A stretch of DNA of 64,000 nt from Kribbella italica (GTDB lineage: Bacteria > Actinomycetota > Actinomycetes > Propionibacteriales > Kribbellaceae): assembly GCF_014205135.1 (NCBI RefSeq), contig NZ_JACHMY010000001.1:620001-684000 (forward strand), in the 5' to 3' direction. Numbering within the stretch: position 1 is the stretch's first letter; each line of letters begins with the position of its first letter. Positions 8,172-16,393 of the stretch are shown here, in pieces. Under the pieces are notes generated by a model. It was not told the DNA's origin. It worked only from the letters and a program-made list of their open reading frames with translations, and did not search any database. Position numbers and translations under genes: made by a program.

Positions 8172-11100
8172 TTCCCGTTGATCAGGCGTACGGCGAGGTC
8201 GGGGTTGAACTGGCCCGCCGGGGTGCTGGGTGCGGTGCCGCAGGGTCCGTCGGAGTTGCCGGGGACCTTGATCCAGAGCAGCATCTCGGCGCCGCCGCCC
8301 AGTTGGGTGGGGGTGCCGAGTTTGCGGCCGGCGGGGTTGCACCAGTTGCCGTTGGAGCCGTTGCCGTTGCGGCTGGTGTCGACGACGAACGGCTTCGGGG
8401 TCGCCATCGCGGCGCGGACGTTGTTGGCGTACGTCGTGGAGGCCGACGTCGTGTAGTAGTTCGAGACGTTGACGGCGAAACCGTGGGCGGCGCTGACCCC
8501 CGCACCGGCCAGCCGCTGGGCCATGGTTGCCGCGGGCACCCAGCCGGCGTTGCCGGCGTCCAGGTAGGCCCAGGTGTTCGGCGCCCTGTCGCGGAACTGC
8601 TGCAGCGCGAACGACAGCATGGCGTTCCGCTCGGTGATCTGCGCGGCACTCATGCACTCGAAGTCCCCGAGCGCGTCCGGCTCCACGATCACCACCGCCG
8701 GGCGCGTGCCGATCGAGTCGGCGAACGCCGACACCCACGTCCGGTACGCCGCCGGCGACCCGGCGCCGCCGCCCGAGTGCCCGCCGCACGCGTCGCGTCC
8801 GGGGAGGTTGTAGGCGACGAGCACCGGCAACTTGTCGGCGTTGTCCGCCGCGCCGACGTACCCACCGACCAGCTGCCCGATCGTCGACCCGCTCGGCGGA
8901 TTCCCGAACCACCGAGCCATTGGCTTGGAGGCGATGCTCGAGTTGATCGAAGCCGCCCGCGAGTCCGACCCGTGCGCGTTCACCCAGGCCTTCGGTGTGG
9001 AGTCGGGATCGACGTAGAACCCACTGGTGAGGTCGACAGGACTGGCCAGAACTTTCGAACTATTTGGAGAGCTGTTCTCGGCGTCGGCGAAGGCCGTGAT
9101 CCACGCGAGTGCCGAGTTCCAGTTCACTGCGACCTCGTTGGTGGAGTACGAGCCGATGTGGTCGGTGTAGCACGTTGCGGCGGCGCAGCCCTGGAGGTTG
9201 CGTTGGGCTACCGGGTCCTGGAGTCCGGAGTTGGGGCCGCCGGCCAGTGAGCCCGGGTACGGCGACGGGAGCGCCGGGTCGAGCGACTTGGCCCAGAAGC
9301 GGTGGTGCTGGTTCTGGCTCGCGCGTTCGCCGTACCCGGTGACGTACGACTGGTTGATCGCGTTCCGGCCCAGCAGGTAGTCGAGGGACTCCAGCGCCGC
9401 GTCCCGGTACTTGCCGGACCAGGTCAGGTCGTGCGCGATCGCCAGGATCATCGCGCTGTTCGCGACCGCGCTGTTCGAGCCCCAGACGTACTTGCCGTCA
9501 GCGGGCTTGTACGGATTGGCGTACCCCTGCCCCCGCAGCGCGGCGACGTACACGTCGGCCACCGCGGCGATCCGCTGCCGCAGCTTCCACTGGTCGAGCA
9601 GCGGCAACCGCCACGGCGCCCGCGCCAGCGCGAGATCCGCGAGCCCGCCCGTCTCCTGCCACGAGAACCCGTCAGCCGCCTTCAGCACCGTCGTGATCGA
9701 CCGCCGGTACGACGCCTTGCCGGTGGCAACGAACAGCTCGGCCGCCGCCCACGAGAACTCGTCGCTCACCTTCGTGTCGTCGTACGCGCCCCCTCCGACC
9801 CCACCGTCCGGCGCATAGACCGCGGGATGCGCCGCAGCCGCCTTCCACGCCCTCTCAGCCACCCGAAGACACCGAGCCGCGAACGCCTTGTCCCACGCCG
9901 CGTAGACCCGCGCACACCGAGCCCCGACGGCCGCAACGTTCAGCGTCGCCGCCGTCGACGGCGGGTAGAGGTACCGCGGCTGCGGATCCGCCGACGGCAG
10001 CAACGGCATCCCCGTCCACGCGACGTCGTGGATCTTGTGGTGCACCATCCCCGCGAGAGAACCGGACGGCACCTGCATCCGCAGCAGGAAGTCGATCTCC
10101 CAGCGTGCCTCGTCCAGGACGTCGGGAGTCCGGTTGCCCGCCTCGGGAATGCGCAGGTCGACCCCACGATCCCGATGCTGCGCCGACCGCTCGTACAGAT
10201 CCAGCAACTGCCAGGCCGCCAACGCGCCGTTCACCACGTACTTGCCGTGATCGCCCGCGTCGTACCAACCACCCCGTACGTCGAGGCTGTAGTCGCACGT
10301 CCCCGGCAGACAGGGCACCGACGTGTCGCCCTGATTCGGCGCGACACCGACGTGCCCGGCCGGCCGCGCGTACTCCTCGCCGACGTACCGCGCCTCGATC
10401 GGGATCCCGCTGCGGTTGTTGTAGAAGTACGCGAGCGAGTCCCGGCGCAACGACCGGTAGAGACCGTTGCCGATGTCGAAGGGTTCGCTCAGCTGGTCGC
10501 CGACGGCCAGCCGGAATCCCTGCCCGCTCCCGCGGTACCGCCCGAAGTCGATCAGCTGCACCCGGGTCCCCGCCGCCGCATCCAGCCCGTACGGCGTGGA
10601 GAAGCCCGAGCTCACCACCCGATCCGTTGCGTCGAGCAACCGCCACGGCTGCGCGTCGACGGCGTCGGTCACGTACGTCGCCCGCCGCGGACCGTTGCCC
10701 AGGTACCCGAGCTGGTTGACCCGCACCGGTGAGCCGAAGTCCCGGACCCCACCAGGTGGCACGACACCTCCGACCAGCGAGATGTCGTCCAGGCACAGCG
10801 TGAACGCCGCACCGGTGCCGCCGGCCTGGAAGCTGACCTGGGCGTGGTCGTTGGTCACCGTCGACGGCGCGGTGAACTCGAACGTCTTCGGTGTGGTGCC
10901 CACGGCCACCGGTTTGTTCAGCACCGTCGTCCGGGGCGCGCCGGCCAGTTGCACGACCGCGCGGATCTCGACCGCCCGGCTGGCCGAGGCGGTCACGCGC
11001 AGGCGGTAGGGCTGACCGTCCTCGACCGGGATGTCGTCCTGCCCGATCATCGAGTCCCACACGTTGACCGTCCCGGCCGGGACCTGGGCGCACAGCCGGC

Positions 11101-11281
11101 CGCCTTCGACGGCGGACGGCGTGCTGCCGCTGCTCCACCACGGACTCTTGCTGCCGGTGTCGAAGGTCCCGTTCAGGATCCGCTCGTACTCGGGGTCCGC
11201 GGCCTGCGCGGCGGGTGGACTGACGAAGGAGAAGACCAGAGCGGCCAGCACGAGGCCGGACCGTCGTCGGAGCGTGGACAT
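8168..11281 (-). CDS. Secreted bifunctional cellulase: CBM4/9 - Ig-like - GH9 - GH6
   Basis: The 1,037-residue enzyme has a signal peptide (residues 1-27, ending AAQA). A carbohydrate-binding module of the CBM4/9 type lies at about 32-175 (ERILNGTFDTG...PWW) and a CelD_N-like Ig domain at about 185-270 (VRVNQLGYLGNGPRRATYV). A GH9 catalytic domain at about 275-725 has the catalytic Asp pair in GGWYDAGDHGKYV (about 342-352), the YGERASQNQHHRFW region (about 650-662) and the catalytic acid Glu in STNEVAVNWNSALAW (about 712-726). A GH6 domain follows after a short NSSPNSSK linker, from about 745 to 1,030, with VVIVEPDALGDFEC (about 862-875), AYLDAGNAGW, DTSRNGNGSNGNW and LLWIKVPGNSDGPC (about 1,010). 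All catalytic landmarks of both families are present. The gene diverges from the cebEFG-like operon with two CebR-type boxes between them, so it is probably induced by cellulose breakdown products. Confidence 0.93.
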   Translation of the reverse strand: MSTLRRRSGLVLAALVFSFVSPPAAQAADPEYERILNGTFDTGSKSPWWSSGSTPSAVEGGRLCAQVPAGTVNVWDSMIGQDDIPVEDGQPYRLRVTASASRAVEIRAVVQLAGAPRTTVLNKPVAVGTTPKTFEFTAPSTVTNDHAQVSFQAGGTGAAFTLCLDDISLVGGVVPPGGVRDFGSPVRVNQLGYLGNGPRRATYVTDAVDAQPWRLLDATDRVVSSGFSTPYGLDAAAGTRVQLIDFGRYRGSGQGFRLAVGDQLSEPFDIGNGLYRSLRRDSLAYFYNNRSGIPIEARYVGEEYARPAGHVGVAPNQGDTSVPCLPGTCDYSLDVRGGWYDAGDHGKYVVNGALAAWQLLDLYERSAQHRDRGVDLRIPEAGNRTPDVLDEARWEIDFLLRMQVPSGSLAGMVHHKIHDVAWTGMPLLPSADPQPRYLYPPSTAATLNVAAVGARCARVYAAWDKAFAARCLRVAERAWKAAAAHPAVYAPDGGVGGGAYDDTKVSDEFSWAAAELFVATGKASYRRSITTVLKAADGFSWQETGGLADLALARAPWRLPLLDQWKLRQRIAAVADVYVAALRGQGYANPYKPADGKYVWGSNSAVANSAMILAIAHDLTWSGKYRDAALESLDYLLGRNAINQSYVTGYGERASQNQHHRFWAKSLDPALPSPYPGSLAGGPNSGLQDPVAQRNLQGCAAATCYTDHIGSYSTNEVAVNWNSALAWITAFADAENSSPNSSKVLASPVDLTSGFYVDPDSTPKAWVNAHGSDSRAASINSSIASKPMARWFGNPPSGSTIGQLVGGYVGAADNADKLPVLVAYNLPGRDACGGHSGGGAGSPAAYRTWVSAFADSIGTRPAVVIVEPDALGDFECMSAAQITERNAMLSFALQQFRDRAPNTWAYLDAGNAGWVPAATMAQRLAGAGVSAAHGFAVNVSNYYTTSASTTYANNVRAAMATPKPFVVDTSRNGNGSNGNWCNPAGRKLGTPTQLGGGAEMLLWIKVPGNSDGPCGTAPSTPAGQFNPDLAVRLINGN

Positions 11282-11306
11282 GGCGCTGCCTCCGGAGGAG
11301 TTGGGC

Positions 11307-11320
11307 TGGGAGCGCTTTCA
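11307..11320 (+). promoter_or_regulatory. CebR-type operator 1 (TGGGAGCGCTTTCA)
   Basis: The site matches 12 of 14 positions of the actinobacterial CebR box TGGGAGCGCTCCCA. It lies 26-39 nt upstream of the cellulase start on the minus strand, close enough to block that promoter. The regulator is probably the LacI-family protein encoded at 14472. Confidence 0.75.
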
Positions 11321-11396
11321 ATTTCCTGCATGGTGCCGAGCGGCCGCAGCGCTGTCAAGGCTTCACCTTCGGCGCGAGTTGCTCTACAGTCCCGGC

Positions 11397-11410
11397 TGGG
11401 AGCGCTACCA
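11397..11410 (+). promoter_or_regulatory. CebR-type operator 2 (TGGGAGCGCTACCA)
   Basis: The site matches 13 of 14 positions of the CebR box and lies 31-44 nt upstream of the start of the sugar-binding lipoprotein gene at 11442. It is exactly 90 nt from operator 1, so paired binding by dimers is possible. Confidence 0.8.
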
Positions 11411-11441
11411 GTTTCTCCCAATTCCCCGGATTGGAGTCCCC

Positions 11442-12728
11442 ATGCGTACGACGACGAGGAAAGCGCTTGCCGCCACGGCGGTCGCGGCGAGCCTGGTGCT
11501 GACCGGCTGTGGCGGAGGCGAGACCGGCGAGTCCGCCGACGGCACGATCACGCTGACCGTGAAGACCTTCGGCCAGTTCGGCTACGACGACCTGGTCGCG
11601 CAGTACGAGGCGTCCCACCCGAGCGTCAAGGTCAAGCAGGAGAACATCGCCAAGCTGGCCGACTACACGCCGAAGCTGCAGCAGTGGCTGACCGCGGGCA
11701 GCGGCGCCGGCGACGTGGTCGCGCTGGAGGAGGGCATCCTGATCAAGCTGATGGCCAAGCCCGACCAGTTCGTCAACCTGCTCGACCACGGCGCCGCCGC
11801 GCTGAAGGGCAACTTCCTCGACTGGAAGTGGCAGCAGGCCCTGACTCCCGACGGCAACAAGTTGATTGGCCTCGGCACCGACATCGGGGCCCAGGGCATG
11901 TGTTACCGCAGCGACCTGTTCGCCAAGGCCGGACTGCCGACCGACCGCGCGAAGGTCGGTGCGCTCTGGCCGACCTGGGACGGATACCTTGCCACCGGCA
12001 AGCAGTTCGCTGCCGCGAACACCGGCGCCAGCTTCTTCGACACCGCCGGCACGGTCTACCAGAACATCCTGATGCAGCAGGGCGACCAGACCTATTTCGA
12101 CCGCGAGAACACGCTGATCGCCGCCACCAACCCCGGCGTCCGGAAGGCGTGGGACCAGACCGTCGCGATGATCGGTGCCGGCCTGTCCGGCAAGCTGCAG
12201 ATGTGGAGCCCGGCCTGGAACGCCGGCTTCAAGCAGGGCAGCTTCGCGACGATCCCGTGCCCGGCCTGGATGCTCGGCCAGATCAAGGACCAGGCCGGCC
12301 CGGAGAACGCCGGCAAGTGGGACGTCGCCCGGGTGCCGGGGCAGGGCGCGGTCCGCGGTGGGTCGTTCCTCGCCGTACCGGCGCAGAGCAAGCACCCGAA
12401 GGAGGCCGCCGAGCTGGCGAAGTTCCTGACCAGTCCGCAGGGACAGACCGCGGCGTTCAAGGCGAAGAACAACTTCCCGTCCTCCCCGCAGGCGATCGAC
12501 GACCCGGCCGTGACCGGTGCGGTGAACGAGTACTTCAGCGACGCGCCGGTCGGCAAGATCTTCGGCCAGTCCGCCAAGAGCCTGAAGCCGGTCTACCTCG
12601 GGCCGGACAACCAGGTCGTCGGCGACGGGATCGGTGACGCGCTGACCGCGATCGAGCAGGGCAAGCTCGGCCCCGACCAGGCATGGACGAAGGCGATGAA
12701 CGACGCCGAGCGGGCCGCGGGCAAGTGA
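11442..12728 (+). CDS. cebE: Sugar ABC transporter substrate-binding lipoprotein (cellobiose-type)
   Basis: The 428-residue family 1 solute-binding protein starts at ATG 11442 behind TTGGAG; the longer open frame running back to 11031 covers the operators and is not used. It has a lipoprotein signal with lipobox LVLTGC (Cys23) followed by Gly-rich sequence. Typical SBP features are VKTFGQFGYDDLVAQYEASHPSVKVK near the N-terminus and EAAELAKFLTSPQGQTAAFK near the C-terminus. It is the first gene of a three-gene transporter operon with no ATPase gene in it, as in ceb systems that borrow a shared MsiK-type ATPase. The cellobiose or cello-oligosaccharide assignment is inferred from the adjacent cellulase and the CebR boxes. 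Confidence 0.85.
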   Translation: MRTTTRKALAATAVAASLVLTGCGGGETGESADGTITLTVKTFGQFGYDDLVAQYEASHPSVKVKQENIAKLADYTPKLQQWLTAGSGAGDVVALEEGILIKLMAKPDQFVNLLDHGAAALKGNFLDWKWQQALTPDGNKLIGLGTDIGAQGMCYRSDLFAKAGLPTDRAKVGALWPTWDGYLATGKQFAAANTGASFFDTAGTVYQNILMQQGDQTYFDRENTLIAATNPGVRKAWDQTVAMIGAGLSGKLQMWSPAWNAGFKQGSFATIPCPAWMLGQIKDQAGPENAGKWDVARVPGQGAVRGGSFLAVPAQSKHPKEAAELAKFLTSPQGQTAAFKAKNNFPSSPQAIDDPAVTGAVNEYFSDAPVGKIFGQSAKSLKPVYLGPDNQVVGDGIGDALTAIEQGKLGPDQAWTKAMNDAERAAGK

Positions 12729-13615
12729 ACCGGAGCCGCCTCGACCTGCATGGAGCGCCGTACTTCTTCGTCACGCCGTTCTTCCTGCTCTTCGCCGTGT
12801 TCGGCTTCTTCCCGCTCGTCTACACCGCCTGGGTCTCGCTGCGGTCGTGGGACCTGACCGGCGACGCCGGCTTCGTCGGTACGGCGAACTACCAGCGCCT
12901 GCTCGCCGACCCCGACTTCTGGAACGCGATGCTGAACACGCTCGGCATGTTCCTGCTGTCGACGGTGCCGCAGCTGTGCTTCGCGCTGGTCATCGCCGGA
13001 CTGCTGAACCGCCCGATCCGCGCGCTGATGCTGTTCCGGCTCGGCGTACTGGCTCCGATCGTCACCTCGGTGGCGGCCGTGGCCATCGTGTTCGGGCAGC
13101 TGTACGGGCGCGACGCCGGACTGGTCAACGGGGTGCTCGGGCTGGTCGGCATCGGCCCGATCGACTGGCAGGCGGGCAAGGGATCGTCGTGGATCGCGGT
13201 GGCCAGCATGGTCAACTGGCGCTGGACCGGTTACAACGCGCTGATCTATCTGGCCGCGATCCAGGCGATTCCGCGAGATCTGTACGAGGCGGCGCAACTG
13301 GACGGCGCCGGGGCGGTGCGGCAGTTCCGGTCGATCACCGTGCCGCTGATCCGGCCGGCGCTGATCTTCACCGTGGTGATGTCGACGATCGGCGGCATGC
13401 AGCTGTTCACCGAGCCGCTGCTGTTCGGCCAGGGCGACATCTCCGGCGGCAGCCTGCGCCAGTTCCAGACCGTCGCGATGTACATGTTCGAGCAGAGCTT
13501 CCAGAACTTCGACTACGGCTACGGATCCGCGATCGCCTGGATGATCTTTCTGCTCACCGTGCTGGCCGGTGTCGCCAACGCCCTGATCGCCCGCCGGCTG
13601 AAAGGTGGCATCTGA
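12725..13615 (+). CDS. cebF: Sugar ABC transporter permease, MalF/CebF-type
   Basis: The 296-residue permease starts at GTG 12725, which overlaps the previous stop by 4 nt (GTGA); an upstream start at 12683 would overlap the binding-protein gene by 46 nt. It has six predicted membrane segments, the first being PYFFVTPFFLLFAVFGFFPLVYTAWVSL. The EAA loop that docks the ATPase reads DLYEAAQLDGAGAVRQFRSITVPLIRPAL near residues 197-225. Its own stop overlaps the next start (TGATG). It works with CebG-like and a separately encoded ATPase to import the sugar bound by the lipoprotein. Confidence 0.9.
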   Translation: MNRSRLDLHGAPYFFVTPFFLLFAVFGFFPLVYTAWVSLRSWDLTGDAGFVGTANYQRLLADPDFWNAMLNTLGMFLLSTVPQLCFALVIAGLLNRPIRALMLFRLGVLAPIVTSVAAVAIVFGQLYGRDAGLVNGVLGLVGIGPIDWQAGKGSSWIAVASMVNWRWTGYNALIYLAAIQAIPRDLYEAAQLDGAGAVRQFRSITVPLIRPALIFTVVMSTIGGMQLFTEPLLFGQGDISGGSLRQFQTVAMYMFEQSFQNFDYGYGSAIAWMIFLLTVLAGVANALIARRLKGGI

Positions 13616-14436
13616 TGAGAACCCGTGGCAACGCCCTGGTCTATCTCACCCTGATCGTCAGTCTGGTGCTGTCGGTCTTCCCGCTGTACTGGCTGTTCGT
13701 CGTCGCCACCCGGTCGAACGACGTCATCGGCCAGCTGCCGCCGCCGCTGATCCCCGGCGGCAACCTCGGCGCCAACGTGAGCCGCCTGTTCGGCGCCGAG
13801 GACGCGCACTTCGCCCTCGGCCTGGTGAACTCGATGGTCGCGTCGGTCGCCGTCACGGTGTCGGTGGTGTTCTTCTCGTCGCTGGCCGGCTTCGCCTTCG
13901 CCAAACTACGGTTCCGCGGCCGCAACGCCCTGCTGCTCGTCGTCCTGGCCACGATGATGGTCCCGGTCCAGATGGGCATCGTGCCGCTCTACATGGTGAT
14001 GGTGAAGCTCGGTTGGCAGAACCAGTTGCAGGCCGTCGTCGTGCCGTTCCTGGTGTCGGCCTTCGGGGTCTTCCTGATGCGCCAGTACGCCGAACGCGCG
14101 GTGCCCGACGAGCTGATCGAGGCCGCGCGGCTGGACGGGTGCAGCACGTTCGGCCTGTTCGTCCGGGTGGTGTCGCCGGCGCTGCGGCCGGGCGCCGCCG
14201 TACTGGGACTGTTCACGTTCATGAGCACCTGGAACGAGTTCCTCTGGCCGCTGGCGATTCTCGAGGCGGACAACCCGACCGTGCAGTTCTCGCTGAGCCA
14301 GCTGGCGACGCAGTACTACACCGACTACACGCTGATGTTCTCCGGAACGCTGATCGCGACCGTGCCGCTGGCGGTGGTGTTCGTGCTGTTCGGCCGGCAG
14401 ATCGTCAGCGGCATCATGGACGGCGCCGTCCGCTGA
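13615..14436 (+). CDS. cebG: Sugar ABC transporter permease, MalG/CebG-type
   Basis: The 273-residue permease starts at ATG 13615 inside the previous gene's TGA (ATGA). Six membrane segments are visible, beginning ALVYLTLIVSLVLSVFPLYWLFVVAT. The EAA loop reads DELIEAARLDGCSTFGLFVRVVSPALRPG (about residues 163-191) and the characteristic WNEFLWPLAIL follows. No ATP-binding protein gene follows; the next gene, 35 nt on, is the LacI regulator. The missing ATPase is expected elsewhere in the genome (an MsiK-like protein). Confidence 0.92.
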   Translation: MRTRGNALVYLTLIVSLVLSVFPLYWLFVVATRSNDVIGQLPPPLIPGGNLGANVSRLFGAEDAHFALGLVNSMVASVAVTVSVVFFSSLAGFAFAKLRFRGRNALLLVVLATMMVPVQMGIVPLYMVMVKLGWQNQLQAVVVPFLVSAFGVFLMRQYAERAVPDELIEAARLDGCSTFGLFVRVVSPALRPGAAVLGLFTFMSTWNEFLWPLAILEADNPTVQFSLSQLATQYYTDYTLMFSGTLIATVPLAVVFVLFGRQIVSGIMDGAVR

Positions 14437-14471
14437 ACTAACCTCTATCCATTCGACGACGAAGGAGCGGG

Positions 14472-15473
14472 ATGCCGAAGCGGCAGGTGACGCTCGACGA
14501 GGTGGCCGAGCGGGCGGGAGTCTCGCGGTCGGCCGCGTCGCGGGTGATCAACAACGCCCCGCACGTCAGCCGGGCCAAGCGCGAGGCGGTGCAACGCGCC
14601 GTCGACGCGCTCGGGTACGTGCCCAACGCAACGGCTCGCGCGCTGGCCACGCAGCAGGCCGGGTCGGTGGTGCTGGCGATCTCGGGGGAGGACCCGGCGC
14701 TGTTCGCCGACCCGTTCTTCGCCGAGGTGGTGGTCGGGATCTCGTCGGTGCTGGAGGAGACCGATCTCGAGCTCGTCCTGTCGCTTGCCACGTCCCGGCG
14801 CGGCCAGGCGCGGCTCGAGCAGTTGCTGCGGACCCGGCAGGCGGACGGCGTGATGCTGATGTCCCTGCACGAGAACGACCCGCTCGCCGCGCTCGCGCAG
14901 CAGGCCGACGTACCGGTGGTGTTCGGTGGCCGGCCGCGCGACTTCGAGCCGTCGTACTACGTGGACGCGGACAACCGCGGTGGCGCGCGGGCCGCGACCG
15001 AGCACCTGATCGCCGGCGGCCGGACCAGGATCGCGACGATCACCGGACGCCTCGACGAAGGAGCCGGTACGGCGCGGTACCAGGGCTTCCAGGACGCGCT
15101 CGCGATCGCCGGGCTCGAGGCGAGCCGGGTCGCGCACGGCGAGTTCGCCGAGGACGGCGGCGCGAAGGCGATGGGGGAGTTGCTGAGCCGCTGGCCGGAC
15201 CTGGACGGGGTGTTCGTCGCCTCGGACCAGATGGCGGTCGGCGCGATGCGGGTCCTGCGGGAGGCCGGGAAGTCCGTACCGGAAGATGTCGGGGTGGTCG
15301 GCTTCAACGACATCTCCGGCGCGCGGCACACCGTTCCGCCGCTCACGACCGTGCACCAGCCGATCCAGGCGCTCGGCCGGGAGATGGCCCGGATGCTGCT
15401 CGCGCTGCTCGCGGGAGAGCAACCTAGTCCACTGATCCTGCCGACGCGACTGGTGGTCCGCGCGTCGGGTTGA
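14472..15473 (+). CDS. cebR: LacI-family transcriptional regulator, probable CebR
   Basis: The 333-residue repressor has a LacI helix-turn-helix at residues 6-26 (VTLDEVAERAGVSRSAASRVI), the hinge helix GYVPNATARALAT, and a periplasmic-binding-protein-like effector domain ending with PEDVGVVGFNDISGARHTVPPLTTV. It starts at ATG 14472 behind GAAGGAGCG. It lies directly after the transporter operon and near two CebR-type boxes, so it most likely represses both the cellulase and the transporter until cellobiose or a related sugar binds. The assignment rests on context and operator match rather than on a ligand-pocket signature. Confidence 0.87.
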   Translation: MPKRQVTLDEVAERAGVSRSAASRVINNAPHVSRAKREAVQRAVDALGYVPNATARALATQQAGSVVLAISGEDPALFADPFFAEVVVGISSVLEETDLELVLSLATSRRGQARLEQLLRTRQADGVMLMSLHENDPLAALAQQADVPVVFGGRPRDFEPSYYVDADNRGGARAATEHLIAGGRTRIATITGRLDEGAGTARYQGFQDALAIAGLEASRVAHGEFAEDGGAKAMGELLSRWPDLDGVFVASDQMAVGAMRVLREAGKSVPEDVGVVGFNDISGARHTVPPLTTVHQPIQALGREMARMLLALLAGEQPSPLILPTRLVVRASG

Positions 15474-15520
15474 GCGTTACGGACCGGCCGGTGCCGGATC
15501 GCGACACGACGGTGATGTAG

Positions 15521-15547
15521 TTGACACGGCGAGGTTGCTGGTGTCAA
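15521..15547 (+). promoter_or_regulatory. Inverted repeat TTGACAC-N13-GTGTCAA upstream of DUF3145
   Basis: Two perfect 7-nt arms separated by 13 nt lie about 100 nt upstream of the GTG at 15645. TTGACA also resembles a -35 element. A second small stem (GGACCT/AGGTCC) lies at 15568-15586. It could be an operator or an overlapping promoter; no regulator is identified. Confidence 0.35.
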
Positions 15548-15644
15548 AGGGATCTGTGGTGCAAGATGGACCTCGCTGTCAGGTCCGTCTGACTGTGATC
15601 GAGAACGCTGGGGAAGGCGCAGCTCGAGCACAAAGGAGGCCCTG

Positions 15645-16142
15645 GTGGCGACGACTCGTGGCGTTCTGTACGTCCACACTGTGCCGTCAGCGCTGTGCCC
15701 GCATGTCGAGTGGGCAGCGGGCGGCATCCTTGGCGTGCCCGTGAAACTGGACTGGACACCGCAGCCCGCGGCCCAGGGCCAGTACCGGGCCGAGCTGTCG
15801 TGGCAGGCGGAAGCCGGTACGGCGGCCAAGCTGGCGTCCGCGTTGCGCGGATGGCAGAAGCTGCGTTTCGAGGTGACCGAGGAGCCCAGCAACGGCGTCG
15901 AGGGGGAGCGGTACTCGTTCACCCCGGCGCTCGGGGTCTTCCACGCGACCACCGGGGTGCACGGCGACATCATGGTGCCCGAGGACCGGCTGAAGGCCGC
16001 GATGCTCAAGGCCGCCAGTGGCGAGGCCGACCTGACCGAAGAGGTCGAACGGCTGCTGGGAAGGCCGTGGGACGACGAACTGGAGCCGTTTCGCTACGCA
16101 GGTGACGGTGCTCCCGTTCGCTGGCTGCACCAGGTTGTGTAG
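15645..16142 (+). CDS. DUF3145 family protein
   Basis: The 165-residue protein begins at GTG 15645 behind AAAGGAGG. It matches the actinobacterial DUF3145 family: MATTRGVLYVHTVPSALCPHVEWAAGG at the start, LDWTPQPA, RYSFTPALGVFHATTGVHGD in the middle and DELEPFRYAGDGAPVRWLHQVV at the end. The family is small, single-domain and has no established function. It is commonly found near lipid-synthesis genes, and here it sits convergent to the fatty-acid synthesis cluster. It has no signal peptide or membrane segment. Confidence 0.9.
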   Translation: MATTRGVLYVHTVPSALCPHVEWAAGGILGVPVKLDWTPQPAAQGQYRAELSWQAEAGTAAKLASALRGWQKLRFEVTEEPSNGVEGERYSFTPALGVFHATTGVHGDIMVPEDRLKAAMLKAASGEADLTEEVERLLGRPWDDELEPFRYAGDGAPVRWLHQVV

Positions 16143-16336
16143 GCATTGAATCAACCGCTCGACAGCAAACCTGAGAAGTTCTGAAGAAAGCAGTGCAGGC
16201 AGGAGCTTTTCGGCAGATTGTCGAGGATGCTGGAGACCCACAGCTTCCCCGGAGGATCCGGGGACCAGGCCGTGGCCGCTGGGCCACCGGGTGTCGGGAC
16301 ACCCCCGGTTGTCACCAACAGCGGCCGCACCACGTG

Positions 16337-16370
16337 GAAAGGGCGCGGACCTCACGGTCCGCGCCCTTTC
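16337..16370. terminator. Strong bidirectional terminator between DUF3145 and accD
   Basis: A perfect 15-bp stem (GAAAGGGCGCGGACC and its complement) closes a TCAC loop and ends in a T-rich CTTTCTCTT on the plus strand and a run of A/T on the other side. It lies between two convergent genes. Two smaller hairpins precede it at 16246-16262 and 16289-16304. Confidence 0.85.
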
Positions 16371-16393
16371 TCTTGTCTGCAAGGGAATTTGTT

